Positions 1 through 6,614 are shown, counted from the stretch's first letter. The stretch: DNA of 11,568 nt from Actinomycetes bacterium (GCA_021790075.1 JAJYIN010000044.1:1-11568), one strand, 5' to 3'. The notes: a model not told the origin generated them from the letters alone. Numbers and translations are program-made.

Positions 1-400
1 CGTCGGGGGCGACTGGTATGTCGTGGCTTTCTGCCGCCTGGCCGGCGCCGAACGGATATTCCGTTTCGAGAGGATAAAGAGCGCCGCCGTGCTGGATGAG
101 CATTTCGAGCCGCGCGGCATCGATCTGGAACCGTACCGCGCCAACCCTTGGGGCGGGGAGCCGCCGCAACTGGCGCGCCTGGTCTTCTCTCCGGACGTGG
201 CGCGTTTCGTGGGTGAGAGACGGCCCACTGCCCGCCTGCTCGGCGATGGTTCGCTTGTTGACGATATTCCATACTTCTCACTTAACTGGCTGACAAGCGA
301 GGTACTCAAATACCGCGGTGAGGCCGTGGTGACCGGGCCTGCAGAAGCCCGCGGGGCCGTCGCCGCCGCGGCCGCGGAGCTGGCTGCCAGGTACAGCTGA
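1..400 (+). CDS. WYL-domain regulator, C-terminal fragment (5' end outside window)
   Basis: The reading frame is open from the left edge and ends with TGA at 398-400. The first visible residues, GDWYVVAFCR, match the core of the WYL domain, where a Trp-Tyr pair sits in a small SH3-like barrel. A run like FRFERI follows, typical of the WYL strand that carries basic ligand-contacting residues. The last 75 or so residues (from about LVFSPDVARFV to AARYS) resemble the C-terminal extension (WCX) of these proteins. Known family members are usually helix-turn-helix transcription regulators, including the PafB/PafC pair, that sense ligands such as nucleic acid. The DNA-binding part would lie upstream, outside the window, so the exact subfamily is unknown. 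The gene is separated by 84 bp from the next gene, which seems to have its own promoter. Confidence 0.8.
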   Translation, partial: VGGDWYVVAFCRLAGAERIFRFERIKSAAVLDEHFEPRGIDLEPYRANPWGGEPPQLARLVFSPDVARFVGERRPTARLLGDGSLVDDIPYFSLNWLTSEVLKYRGEAVVTGPAEARGAVAAAAAELAARYS

Positions 401-404
401 CATG

Positions 405-433
405 TTTACGGACAAGCGCTGCGGCGGTACAAT
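405..433 (+). promoter_or_regulatory. candidate sigma-70-type promoter for the beta-propeller gene
   Basis: TTTACG (405-410) and TACAAT (428-433) are separated by 17 bp. The -35 box matches consensus at 4 of 6 bases and the -10 box at 5 of 6. Transcription would start near 440, leaving a leader of about 45 nt. The assignment rests on sequence similarity only. Confidence 0.4.
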
Positions 434-484
434 AACAAAAGTAAAAAGCTTGATTCTCAGGGTACTTGGGGGAACTCGAATAAC

Positions 485-2101
485 GTGATTCGCAGGATAT
501 CCATAACCTTGGGTGGGTTTGTGGCGCTGTTCCTCTTTGCCCAGAGCCTGGCAGGGGCTGCCATCAGCACCACTCAGCTCACCAACGATCCGGGCAACCA
601 GGGCCGTCCCGACGTGAATGGTTCCACTGTCGTGTGGAAAGACAACCGCAACGGCAACTGGGACATATACATGGAAAACCTGGTTAACCGCACGGAGGCC
701 CCGGTAAGCACCGATCCCGCCTACCAGAACCTTCCCGTCACCAACGGTTTCATCGTCGTCTGGCAGGATAACCGCAACGGTGACAATGACATCTACATGA
801 AGAACCTGCTCACCGGCGTCACCGAACCGCTCGTTTCCGCCCCGGGCAACCAGATGCTGCCCGCCATCAGCGGCACCAAGGTCGTGTACGTCGACAACCA
901 GGTCGATGCCAGCCCGACCGATACCAGCCCCAACAACAATATTTACGAGATTGACCTCTCCACCCGCGTCATCACGCCGGTTTGTACCGCCGCCGCCTCC
1001 CAGTGGCAACCCCGCATCAGCGGCGACAAGGTCGTCTGGCAGGATAACCGCAACGGGAAGTGGGATCTGTATATGAAAGACCTCTCTACCGGTGTCGAAA
1101 CGCCGGTGTGCACCGATGCCGGCAACCATGAGGTACCCGACATCGACGGGAACCGCGTCGTCTGGCAGGACTACCGCAACGGCCAGTACGACATCTGGAT
1201 GAAGGACCTGTCCACGGGCGTAGAGCAGCCCGTGACGAATGACGCCGCCTTCCAGAACTCGCCGCGCATCAGTGGCGACCTGATTGTCTGGGAGAATTAC
1301 GATTACAGCAACACGGCCGACGATTACGACATTTACATGAAAAATTTGACTACGGGCGTTATCAGCGGTCTGGCAAGCGGCCCATCGACACAGGCACGCC
1401 CTGCCGTCAACGGCGAGACTGTCGTCTGGGAACAGACGGGCGCCAACGGCTACGACATCTGGATGGCCCATGTTCCCGACGTGACGCCGGCGGCGGTCAG
1501 CAACGAAACCCCCGCGGACGGTTCTGTCACCGATTGCGCCTCTCCCGTGATACAGGCCGCCTTCTCCGACAACCGGACCGGCATCGATACGGGCTCGGTG
1601 CGCCTGCTGCTGGACGGCAACGATGTCACGGCCGGCAGCTCTGTCAGCGATACAGGAATCAGTTATGCCGCCAATTCACTTGCCAGCGGCCCGCACACGG
1701 CCTCCCTCTCCGTTTCCGACGGCGCCGGCAACGCCGCCAATGTGACCTGGCAGTTCACGGTCTCGCCGCCGGTGCTGAAACTGGCTGGAGCGCATTCGTA
1801 CTGGGCCAGTTACAGCGATTACACCAACCGCGTCCTCTCCGTGGCGTATTCGCTCAGCAACCCCGCTACCGGTGCAGCGGTCGGAACGCAGATTATCGCC
1901 TCCACGGCCACGTCCGGTGTGCTGTTCATCACCCCGGCTCCCGTGCCCGTGGGCGATATCGCCCCGGGCGCACAGAGCCAGGCCGTGGTCCAGTACCTGA
2001 TTCCCCCGGGCGTGAACAACTTCAAGACTTCCGTCTACGTTTCCGACAGCGATACCTGTGGTGGAGCTTACTACTTTCCCGGTCCGCCGCCTGGAGTCTA
2101 G
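485..2101 (+). CDS. secreted seven-bladed beta-propeller protein with Ig-like domain
   Basis: The gene starts with GTG at 485, preceded by a G-rich stretch at about 468-472, and encodes 538 aa. Residues 1-26 look like a Sec signal peptide: RR near the start, a hydrophobic core (FVALFLFAQSLAG) and small residues at the end. Seven copies of a motif of the form VVWQDNRNGxWDIYM follow, beginning near residues 49, 91, 133, 183, 225, 267 and 313. The period is mostly 42 residues, with 50- and 46-residue spacing where insertions occur in repeats 3 and 6. Seven repeats fit a seven-bladed TolB-like propeller. Residues about 335-427 look like a bacterial Ig-like domain, ending in SDGAGNAANVTWQFTV. Residues 428-538 form a C-terminal domain I do not recognise, ending in a Pro/Gly-rich tail. 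No sortase motif or C-terminal membrane anchor is visible, so it is probably released or loosely cell-wall associated. Its ligand is unknown. Confidence 0.85.
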   Translation: MIRRISITLGGFVALFLFAQSLAGAAISTTQLTNDPGNQGRPDVNGSTVVWKDNRNGNWDIYMENLVNRTEAPVSTDPAYQNLPVTNGFIVVWQDNRNGDNDIYMKNLLTGVTEPLVSAPGNQMLPAISGTKVVYVDNQVDASPTDTSPNNNIYEIDLSTRVITPVCTAAASQWQPRISGDKVVWQDNRNGKWDLYMKDLSTGVETPVCTDAGNHEVPDIDGNRVVWQDYRNGQYDIWMKDLSTGVEQPVTNDAAFQNSPRISGDLIVWENYDYSNTADDYDIYMKNLTTGVISGLASGPSTQARPAVNGETVVWEQTGANGYDIWMAHVPDVTPAAVSNETPADGSVTDCASPVIQAAFSDNRTGIDTGSVRLLLDGNDVTAGSSVSDTGISYAANSLASGPHTASLSVSDGAGNAANVTWQFTVSPPVLKLAGAHSYWASYSDYTNRVLSVAYSLSNPATGAAVGTQIIASTATSGVLFITPAPVPVGDIAPGAQSQAVVQYLIPPGVNNFKTSVYVSDSDTCGGAYYFPGPPPGV

Positions 2102-2138
2102 TCCGGTTCAGCCACCCGCCAATCGGGCCCAGCCGCTC

Positions 2139-2615
2139 TCACCACAGCGTGTCCATCCCGTTCCCGGCTCCGTCTTCTCTTTTATCCGGATAACTGACCC
2201 GGCCGTCATCGATCAAGGCAAATCCGGTCATGGGATGCGGCCTTACCTTGCTGTCCGGCATGATCTCCTCCACCTGCCACCCCCGGGCCATGAGCGCATC
2301 GGAGATGAGCGAGCGGTGGCAGCGCCAGGGAAGCCCTTCGGCACACATGACCACGGTGCGGTTCGCCGCGGCCAGTTCCTCCAAGCGGGCAAGCCCGCGG
2401 TCAAACTCATCCGTCTGCATGTAATCTGCATACGCGCGGAAGCGCGGGTTGCGCCAGCCCGTGTTCGGGGAGGGCCCGGTACCGTGCCGGAGGCCGCCCA
2501 GTTTCTCGAGGTGGACGTAGGCGATACCCGCATCCTCAAGGGCGGCGCCCAATAACAGGAAGATGTTTCCAGGTCTAAAATCGAACCAGTCCTGGGCACA
2601 GTGCCGGCAGCCCAT
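2139..2615 (-). CDS. DUF488 family protein, probably 5'-truncated
   Basis: The frame reads on the minus strand from ATG at 2615 to TGA at 2139-2141, giving 158 aa. The DUF488 signature is clear: GIAYVHLEKLGGLR (residues 30-43), NPRFRAYADYM (56-66) and CAEGLPWRCHRSLI (91-104), with the conserved Cys, Glu and Cys-His-Arg. DUF488 proteins normally begin with a strand reading like TIGHS, then a helix and a DVR segment. Those roughly 35 residues are absent and replaced by an unrelated run (MGCRHCAQDWFDF). No ribosome binding site precedes the ATG, and the DNA just upstream becomes AT-rich and does not look coding. The frame is open back to about 2697 without another standard start. It may be a pseudogene cut at the edge of the adjacent cassette, or a short variant. 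It converges with the propeller gene with 37 bp between the stops. The biochemical role of DUF488 is unknown to me. Confidence 0.7.
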   Translation of the reverse strand: MGCRHCAQDWFDFRPGNIFLLLGAALEDAGIAYVHLEKLGGLRHGTGPSPNTGWRNPRFRAYADYMQTDEFDRGLARLEELAAANRTVVMCAEGLPWRCHRSLISDALMARGWQVEEIMPDSKVRPHPMTGFALIDDGRVSYPDKREDGAGNGMDTLW

Positions 2616-2730
2616 TTTATTATGATAGAGCTGACTTATTGTCTGGCTTATTCTCTGGAAGATGCTATAATTATCGCCGTGGATTAGTATACCGCTTCAT
2701 GGTAGGGGGAGCAGTCGATTATTACTAAAA
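2616..2730. other. AT-rich intergenic region upstream of cassette A
   Basis: This 115-bp stretch is visibly more AT-rich than the DUF488 gene to its left. It holds the extended -10 promoter at 2663-2671 and a G-rich run (GGTAGGGGGA at 2701-2710) about 20 nt before the kinase start. I see no convincing gene in it. Confidence 0.6.
2663..2671 (+). promoter_or_regulatory. extended -10 promoter for cassette A
   Basis: The bases TGCTATAAT form a consensus extended -10 element: TG at 2663-2664, one base, then TATAAT at 2666-2671. No good -35 box is seen at the usual distance (TGGCTT at 2644-2649 is poor), but extended -10 promoters often work without one. The predicted start near 2678 would leave a leader of about 53 nt before the kinase gene. 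Confidence 0.5.
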
Positions 2731-3660
2731 ATGGTCGACCATGCTAAAACCATGAAATTGCTGAAGCTGAATCTGGCCGGCGCCGGGCTTATTCTGACCT
2801 GCCACAACCCGGAACTTGCATATTTCCTCGAAGAAGAGTTGTCTTCCTTTCGCGACGATCGCATCAATGGACAGAGTTCACGCATTGCCGTTGATCTGGT
2901 CGAGACGCAAAATCCTCTATTTGAACGAATCGAGCTGGGAGAAAATAAGTTCCTCCTCCCTGGGAAGACCGAGCTGCTCATCGAGTATCGGGAGAGAGAG
3001 GACGGACCCGTGCTAACTATGCACGCCCGTCTTGATACGGGAGCCGATAACTCGGCTCGCCGCTTCCTTTGCTCCTTTATCCTCAACCATTGCCTCAACC
3101 TTTTTCTTCAGATTCAGAACCGGCGTGAATCACGGCACTTCCTGATGATGCATGCGTGCGGCGTGGTCGTAGACGGCGGGGCATTTCTTTTTACCGGCGC
3201 CAGCGGCGCCGGCAAGAGTACGATAGCGCGCGAGTTGATGAACATGGAAACCGCCATGGTTCTTGGTGACGATATGATCATTCTTGTGAGTGACCAACAG
3301 GGATGGAAAGCGTTCGGGTCGCCGCTCGGCGGGGATATCCCGCGTGCGGAACTGAAAAATACCGGCGCGCCGCTGAAAGCAATTTTCGTGATCAGGCAGG
3401 CCGCGAAAGTTGAATGCCGGCCGCTCGAAAGGGCGCAGATCATTCCTTCCCTGATAACGGCGGTTGTGCCCGTGCTTCCGCTCAAATTCACCGCGAACCA
3501 AAAGATGGCGGAATATGACAGGCAGAGCCTTGATCTCCTCATTGGCGAAGCAGCCATGCTGGCATCGGCAGTTCCTTGCTTTTCACTCGTCCTGACTCTT
3601 CGGGACAGTCCGTGGAAAGAGATTTTTATGACACACAAGGGAGGAATTGCAAATGGATGA
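2731..3660 (+). CDS. HPr-kinase-like protein of cassette A
   Basis: This 309-aa protein has a Walker A P-loop, GASGAGKST, at residues 156-164. It is preceded by HACGV (141-145) and followed by a strand ending in Asp-Asp (VLGDDMIIL, 177-185) that fits Walker B. A GSPLGGD motif (196-202) comes next. This order is that of HPr kinase (HprK)-related proteins. No HPr gene is near, and the PqqD and radical SAM neighbours point to a peptide substrate. Known precedents are the HprK-like enzymes of some lasso peptide clusters, which phosphorylate a Ser of the peptide. The first 130 residues have no motif I recognise. The ATG at 2731 lacks a good ribosome binding site. ATG at 2752 is an in-frame alternative and no better placed. 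The end overlaps the PqqD gene by 8 nt. Phosphotransfer to the peptide is inference. Confidence 0.75.
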   Translation: MVDHAKTMKLLKLNLAGAGLILTCHNPELAYFLEEELSSFRDDRINGQSSRIAVDLVETQNPLFERIELGENKFLLPGKTELLIEYREREDGPVLTMHARLDTGADNSARRFLCSFILNHCLNLFLQIQNRRESRHFLMMHACGVVVDGGAFLFTGASGAGKSTIARELMNMETAMVLGDDMIILVSDQQGWKAFGSPLGGDIPRAELKNTGAPLKAIFVIRQAAKVECRPLERAQIIPSLITAVVPVLPLKFTANQKMAEYDRQSLDLLIGEAAMLASAVPCFSLVLTLRDSPWKEIFMTHKGGIANG

Positions 3661-3934
3661 TCTTGGACCGGAGACAGTCGTATCCCAATCCGGCGATGTG
3701 ATTTCCAGAGAAGTCAATGGCCAGCTGGTCCTGCTGACGCCATCGACGGGAACGGTTCACGAACTCGATGAGATCGGCGTCCAGATCTGGTCTCTTTGCG
3801 CGAAGCCAAGAAGCATCGAGTCGATCGCTGACAGGATCGTCGAGGAATACGACGTTGAAAAAGAAGTTGCTGAAGAAGACATCACTTCATTCATAGGACA
3901 GATGATAGAAATAGGCGCGGTAAGAAAAGGCTGA
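3653..3934 (+). CDS. PqqD-like peptide-binding protein of cassette A
   Basis: The preferred start is ATG at 3653, since GGGAGGA (3639-3645) lies 7 nt upstream. The TTG at 3647 would leave almost no spacing. The product is 93 aa, close to PqqD length. The pattern VLLTPSTGTVHELDEIGVQIWSL, then a helical part (IADRIVEEYDVEKE, DITSFIGQMIEIGAV), is the PqqD/RRE winged-helix fold. In this fold a strand and helix clamp the leader of a RiPP precursor and deliver it to the modifying enzyme. It overlaps the kinase by 8 nt and is followed 6 bp later by the radical SAM gene, the usual partner of PqqD. The substrate is presumably the peptide at 5207-5356. Confidence 0.85.
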   Translation: MDDLGPETVVSQSGDVISREVNGQLVLLTPSTGTVHELDEIGVQIWSLCAKPRSIESIADRIVEEYDVEKEVAEEDITSFIGQMIEIGAVRKG

Positions 3935-3940
3935 GGCTGG

Positions 3941-5056
3941 ATGGACGCAAACAAGGAAGAATTTTCAGTCATCGATCACATGGAGAGCCGCAGGAAGGAC
4001 GGTGAGCATAATCCGCTGACGGCCACTTTTGAGCTTACGCAGAAATGTAATCTTCGTTGCTGTCATTGTTATTTGGAGCACCGCCAGGAAGGCTCCGAAC
4101 TCCCGGCCAGCCGGTGGCTGGCTTTTATCGATGAGGTAGCTGACTTCGGCGCCTATTTCGCCAGTTTTACCGGCGGAGAGGTCTTCCTGCGGCCCGATCT
4201 GCTTGAAATCGCCCGCTGCGCGCTCAAGCGCGGGATTTTCTTTCAGTTCCAGACGAACGGGACATATATCGATGCAGAAATGGCTGCCGTCATCCAGGAT
4301 CTGCAGCCGACCAAGGTCGAGATCAGCATCTACGGGCCAAATGGCGCGATCCATGACAGAATCACCGGAATTCGTGGTTCATTCGATAAATCGATGCGGG
4401 CCATAGAGCTGCTGAGGAAACGAAACATTAATGTAATCCTCAAGGCCTCTGTCATGCCGGAAAACAAGAACCACGTTCAGGCAATGAGAAAATTGGCTGA
4501 TGACGCCGGTTTATGGATCATGTTCGATGCCAATATCATGCCTGGGGTGTTCGGGTCGGAAAAACCGCTGACCTATCGTATGAATAATGATGAATACCGC
4601 GATTATATGATCGCTGAGAACTGGGGCAACGCGCCGGGGAAGGAACTCCAGCACATAAGAGATGACATAAGCAGGCCGGACCGGCGGGTGCTTTGTACGG
4701 CCGCAAAAAAGCGGTTTACCATAACAGCGATAGGAGAAATTATACCCTGCCCTATTTGGCGGCAGAGCTGCGGCAGCCTGCTGGATCAAAGCCTGGCATC
4801 GATCTGGTATGGCGAAAAGATGACTGAAATGCGAAAACTGAAGTTTGAGGACTTGAAGAATTGTGCTAGCTGTAAGACTTATGAAAGCTGCACCCGTTGT
4901 GCCGGGCTGGCTTTTCTTGAGAGTGGCGATTACCGCAGTTGCCCTCAAGAGAGCCTGCGGGTGAGTAGTTTGCTGAACCAGCTCAGAGCCGAAAAGCAAA
5001 AAAGCTCAAACAATGATTCCGATATTTCATCACCGGGTCCCGGTCATGATGAATAG
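3941..5056 (+). CDS. radical SAM/SPASM peptide maturase of cassette A
   Basis: The 371-aa product has the radical SAM cluster motif CNLRCCHC, with ligands Cys36, Cys40 and Cys43, and the SAM-binding TGGE at 77-80. The core barrel continues through VEISIYG (126-132). The C-terminal half has a SPASM/twitch Cys set: Cys252, Cys270, Cys277, then CASCKTYESCTRC (Cys308, 311, 317, 320) and Cys334. These would hold auxiliary 4Fe-4S clusters. Enzymes of this family (for example AlbA, PqqE and ranthipeptide or sactipeptide synthases) install C-C or thioether bonds in peptides using 5'-deoxyadenosyl radicals. The five Cys in the adjacent peptide make a thioether product plausible, but the bond type cannot be read from sequence. 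The start at 3941 has a weak ribosome binding site and follows the PqqD stop by 6 bp. The last 25 residues are Ser/Asp/Asn-rich and probably disordered. Confidence 0.9.
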   Translation: MDANKEEFSVIDHMESRRKDGEHNPLTATFELTQKCNLRCCHCYLEHRQEGSELPASRWLAFIDEVADFGAYFASFTGGEVFLRPDLLEIARCALKRGIFFQFQTNGTYIDAEMAAVIQDLQPTKVEISIYGPNGAIHDRITGIRGSFDKSMRAIELLRKRNINVILKASVMPENKNHVQAMRKLADDAGLWIMFDANIMPGVFGSEKPLTYRMNNDEYRDYMIAENWGNAPGKELQHIRDDISRPDRRVLCTAAKKRFTITAIGEIIPCPIWRQSCGSLLDQSLASIWYGEKMTEMRKLKFEDLKNCASCKTYESCTRCAGLAFLESGDYRSCPQESLRVSSLLNQLRAEKQKSSNNDSDISSPGPGHDE

Positions 5057-5065
5057 CAAGGCTGC

Positions 5066-5089
5066 CTAATCAGGATGATAATACCTGAT
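5066..5089 (+). promoter_or_regulatory. short inverted repeat downstream of radical SAM A
   Basis: ATCAGG (5069-5074) and CCTGAT (5084-5089) form a 6-bp inverted repeat with a 9-nt loop. The following bases (AAATTTTATAA) do not give a clean U tract, so it is a weak terminator at best. It might be an operator or an RNA end-protecting hairpin. Confidence 0.25.
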
Positions 5090-5120
5090 AAATTTTATAA
5101 TATTAGCTTAAAAACTTCTG

Positions 5121-5149
5121 TTGACAGAAAATAATGGAAGTTGTATCTT
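5121..5149 (+). promoter_or_regulatory. sigma-70-type promoter of precursor A
   Basis: A perfect -35 box TTGACA (5121-5126) is followed after 17 bp by TATCTT (5144-5149), which matches the -10 consensus at 4 of 6 bases. Transcription would start near 5156, giving a 50-nt leader. It lets the peptide be made separately from the upstream enzyme genes. Confidence 0.6.
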
Positions 5150-5206
5150 AACAGCTCGTGCACGACCTTTTTGTAAAGGTAGGGTGACTGGGGGAAAGGA
5201 GGGATC

Positions 5207-5356
5207 ATGAAGAAGACTTATGCGAAGCCGGTGATCAAGTCCTTCTTGATCAATGAGCCTTTGGCTTATGCGTGCAACGTGTACAATGCTTCATGTTGCA
5301 AAGGGAGATGGACAGGGTGCAACCTCCCGACTGATCTTCACTTAGTTTGTGATTAG
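5207..5356 (+). CDS. Cys-rich RiPP precursor peptide of cassette A (49 aa)
   Basis: ATG at 5207 is preceded by a perfect AGGAGG (5197-5202) at 4-nt spacing and the frame ends with TAG at 5354-5356. The 49-aa product starts MKKTYAKPVIKSF, a charged and hydrophobic leader, and then runs NEPLAYAC. Cysteines are at 23, 30, 31, 38 and 48, all in the second half. Aromatic residues near them are Tyr26 and Trp35. The split into a Cys-free leader (1-22) and a Cys-rich core (23-49) fits a RiPP precursor. Residues 20-22 (Ala-Tyr-Ala) form an AXA signal-peptidase-like cleavage motif directly before Cys23. The gene has its own promoter (5121-5149) and its own terminator (5376-5410), and lies between the radical SAM and peptidase genes. 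I know no named family for it. The coding call rests on the strong ribosome binding site, position and the matching peptide in cassette B. Confidence 0.8.
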   Translation: MKKTYAKPVIKSFLINEPLAYACNVYNASCCKGRWTGCNLPTDLHLVCD

Positions 5357-5375
5357 GAAATACCTCAAGTGTTTG

Positions 5376-5410
5376 AAAGAAGGGCTTGTGCGCAGGCACA
5401 GGCCCTTTTT
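5376..5410 (+). terminator. intrinsic terminator after precursor A
   Basis: The arm at 5380-5390 pairs with 5397-5407 over 11 bp including one G-T wobble, with a 6-nt loop (5391-5396). The T tract spans 5406-5410. It sits 19-54 nt after the precursor stop. The peptidase gene begins only 21 bp later with no obvious promoter, so it probably depends on read-through. Confidence 0.8.
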
Positions 5411-5430
5411 CAATGTGAAAAAAGACTTTT

Positions 5431-6024
5431 ATGAACCCATCGCAAGAGAAATCCGGCGACCGGATAGATTTAGAGCAAAATGACGAACTGTGGCGGGAGG
5501 TAATCAGGCAGGGGCACAGGGTAAGCCTGCGGATAGCATCAGAAAGCATGTTGCCCACCCTGAGGCTCGGTGACCGAGTCATCGTGCAACGATATCCCCT
5601 TACCAGGCAGCCCCGGCTCGGCGACATAGGTCTGTTCCACATTCATGACCGCTGGATCGTGCATCGGATCATTGGCAAAGCAGAGCGCGAAGGTCAATTA
5701 TTTTACAGGCAAAAAGGTGACGCCGACAACTATTCCTTGCTGACGGCCGCTGAAGCTGTCAGTGGCAGAGTTGTTGAAATAGAGCGGGGCTCCAGGCAGG
5801 TCGTGCTGGAAGGCTGGCTGCAGGACATGATGATGATTTCGCTGGGGTCATTCTTCCTCGTCTCGGACCTGTTGCGCCGAAGCGTGTCATCGCGTTGGGG
5901 GGCCGGCACCAAACAGGTTTCGCCTTCCGCCTGGCGTGCGACAGCCTCCTGGCTGTTTGGCAGGTTAAAAACCATGCTGATGCTGGTTTACCTGGGGATT
6001 ATGCGTCTGACAGCCAGGAGGTAA
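5431..6024 (+). CDS. S26-type signal-peptidase-like serine peptidase of cassette A
   Basis: The 197-aa product has the signal peptidase motifs in order: SESMLPTLRLGDRV (residues 37-50, nucleophile Ser39), WIVHRI (75-80, His78) and KGDAD (95-99, Asp97 or Asp99). A His in the VHRI position is typical of the Sec11/SipW branch, which uses a Ser/His arrangement instead of the Ser/Lys dyad. Unlike exported signal peptidases, it has no N-terminal membrane segment: residues 1-36 are charged. Hydrophobic stretches appear instead at 132-147 (around MMMISLGSFFLVSD) and 173-192 (around SWLFGRLKTMLMLVYLGI). It may therefore be cytosolic or peripherally membrane bound. I infer that it removes the leader of the peptide at 5207-5356. 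The start ATG at 5431 has a weak ribosome binding site. It ends 17 bp from the stop of the peptidase of cassette B. Confidence 0.8.
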   Translation: MNPSQEKSGDRIDLEQNDELWREVIRQGHRVSLRIASESMLPTLRLGDRVIVQRYPLTRQPRLGDIGLFHIHDRWIVHRIIGKAEREGQLFYRQKGDADNYSLLTAAEAVSGRVVEIERGSRQVVLEGWLQDMMMISLGSFFLVSDLLRRSVSSRWGAGTKQVSPSAWRATASWLFGRLKTMLMLVYLGIMRLTARR

Positions 6025-6072
6025 TCAGACCGGCTCGCAGCTCATCCAGGCCGGCCCCGCCTTGCCTCCTGG
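6014..6072. repeat. 8-bp inverted repeat spanning the convergent gene ends
   Basis: CCAGGAGG (6014-6021) and CCTCCTGG (6065-6072) are exact inverted copies, one inside the 3' end of each peptidase gene. RNA from either strand could fold into a large hairpin. No T tract follows on either side, so it is not a standard bidirectional terminator. Confidence 0.3.
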
Positions 6073-6614
6073 GCCAGCCAGAGGATCCTGCTGAGCAGCA
6101 GCCGCATGACGGTCATGGCGCGGCGCCACCAGCGGCCGCAGCCCTGGGCCTCCAGCAGGCCGCTGCGGCGGGCCCCCAGCCAGGCGAGAGAACGGCCCCC
6201 CATTTTTTGCAGCCTGCCGCTGGTGTCAAGTACCTTCCCATCTCTCACCACGGCGCTCACCACGCCAATGATCTCTTCCCGCCCGACGGGAGGGTCGGGG
6301 GTGCGGGAGTTGTCCCCCATCGTAACAAAGCCACGGCCGTGAAGGGAATCGCTGCAGCGGATGAGGCGGTGAACCATGACAATGCCCGAATCCTGCCGCC
6401 GGGTCAGCACCACGCTGCCAGGCAGCAACGGCTCCGCCGGTGAGCAGATGACCACGCTGTCACCGGAGCGAATCAGGGGGTGCATGCTTGTTCCTGTTGC
6501 CTGGAAACGGAAACTGCCACCGCGGGACAGGACCTCAGCCGCCAGGCCGGCGAGTTCGTCGTTGCCGATGACCCGGCTGGCCGCCGGCTCAGCTATCGAG
6601 GAGCCGCCGGACAT
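6042..6614 (-). CDS. S26-type signal-peptidase-like serine peptidase of cassette B
   Basis: I prefer ATG at 6614 (190 aa), which has GGAGA 9 nt upstream, over the TTG at 6641. The motifs mirror those of the cassette A peptidase: GTSMHPLIRSGDSV (nucleophile Ser43), VMVHRLI (His82) and TMGDNS (Asp101). The His in VHR again points to the Sec11/SipW branch. There is no N-terminal membrane segment. A basic and hydrophobic C-terminal helix (around RAMTVMRLLLSRILWLAQEA) could associate with the membrane. It overlaps the kinase gene by 26 nt, so the two are translated together. It probably removes the leader of the peptide at 7568-7741, by analogy with cassette A. Similarity to the cassette A peptidase is mainly in the motifs. 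Confidence 0.8.
   Translation of the reverse strand: MSGGSSIAEPAASRVIGNDELAGLAAEVLSRGGSFRFQATGTSMHPLIRSGDSVVICSPAEPLLPGSVVLTRRQDSGIVMVHRLIRCSDSLHGRGFVTMGDNSRTPDPPVGREEIIGVVSAVVRDGKVLDTSGRLQKMGGRSLAWLGARRSGLLEAQGCGRWWRRAMTVMRLLLSRILWLAQEARRGRPG

Larger units (their letters stand above)
2663..6024 (+). other. RiPP cassette A (kinase, PqqD, radical SAM, precursor, peptidase)
   Basis: Five same-strand genes form one putative peptide-modification cassette: HPr-kinase-like protein (2731-3660), PqqD-like protein (3653-3934), radical SAM/SPASM protein (3941-5056), Cys-rich precursor (5207-5356) and S26-type peptidase (5431-6024). The first three overlap or nearly touch, so they are probably cotranscribed. 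The precursor has its own promoter and a terminator. The same five protein types recur in cassette B. The RiPP assignment is inferred from the PqqD plus radical SAM/SPASM pairing with a short Cys-rich ORF. Confidence 0.75.

Noticed and set aside
278..1471. 397-codon minus-strand open frame opposite the propeller gene
   Set aside because: It mirrors the repeats of the plus-strand gene, which has a signal peptide and clear domain structure. The long antisense frame follows from biased codon use.
2058..2555. 165-codon plus-strand open frame opposite the DUF488 gene
   Set aside because: The minus strand carries the DUF488 motifs. The plus frame has no recognisable domain and overlaps the propeller stop.
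2699..2727. Nine-codon frame starting in the G-rich run before kinase A
   Set aside because: It is too short and has no ribosome binding site. The G-rich run is more likely regulatory or chance.
5431..6024. LexA-like (S24) self-cleaving repressor as an alternative for the peptidases
   Set aside because: No DNA-binding domain is present, and the VHR and GD motifs fit the Sec11/SipW branch of S26 rather than the Ser/Lys dyad of S24.
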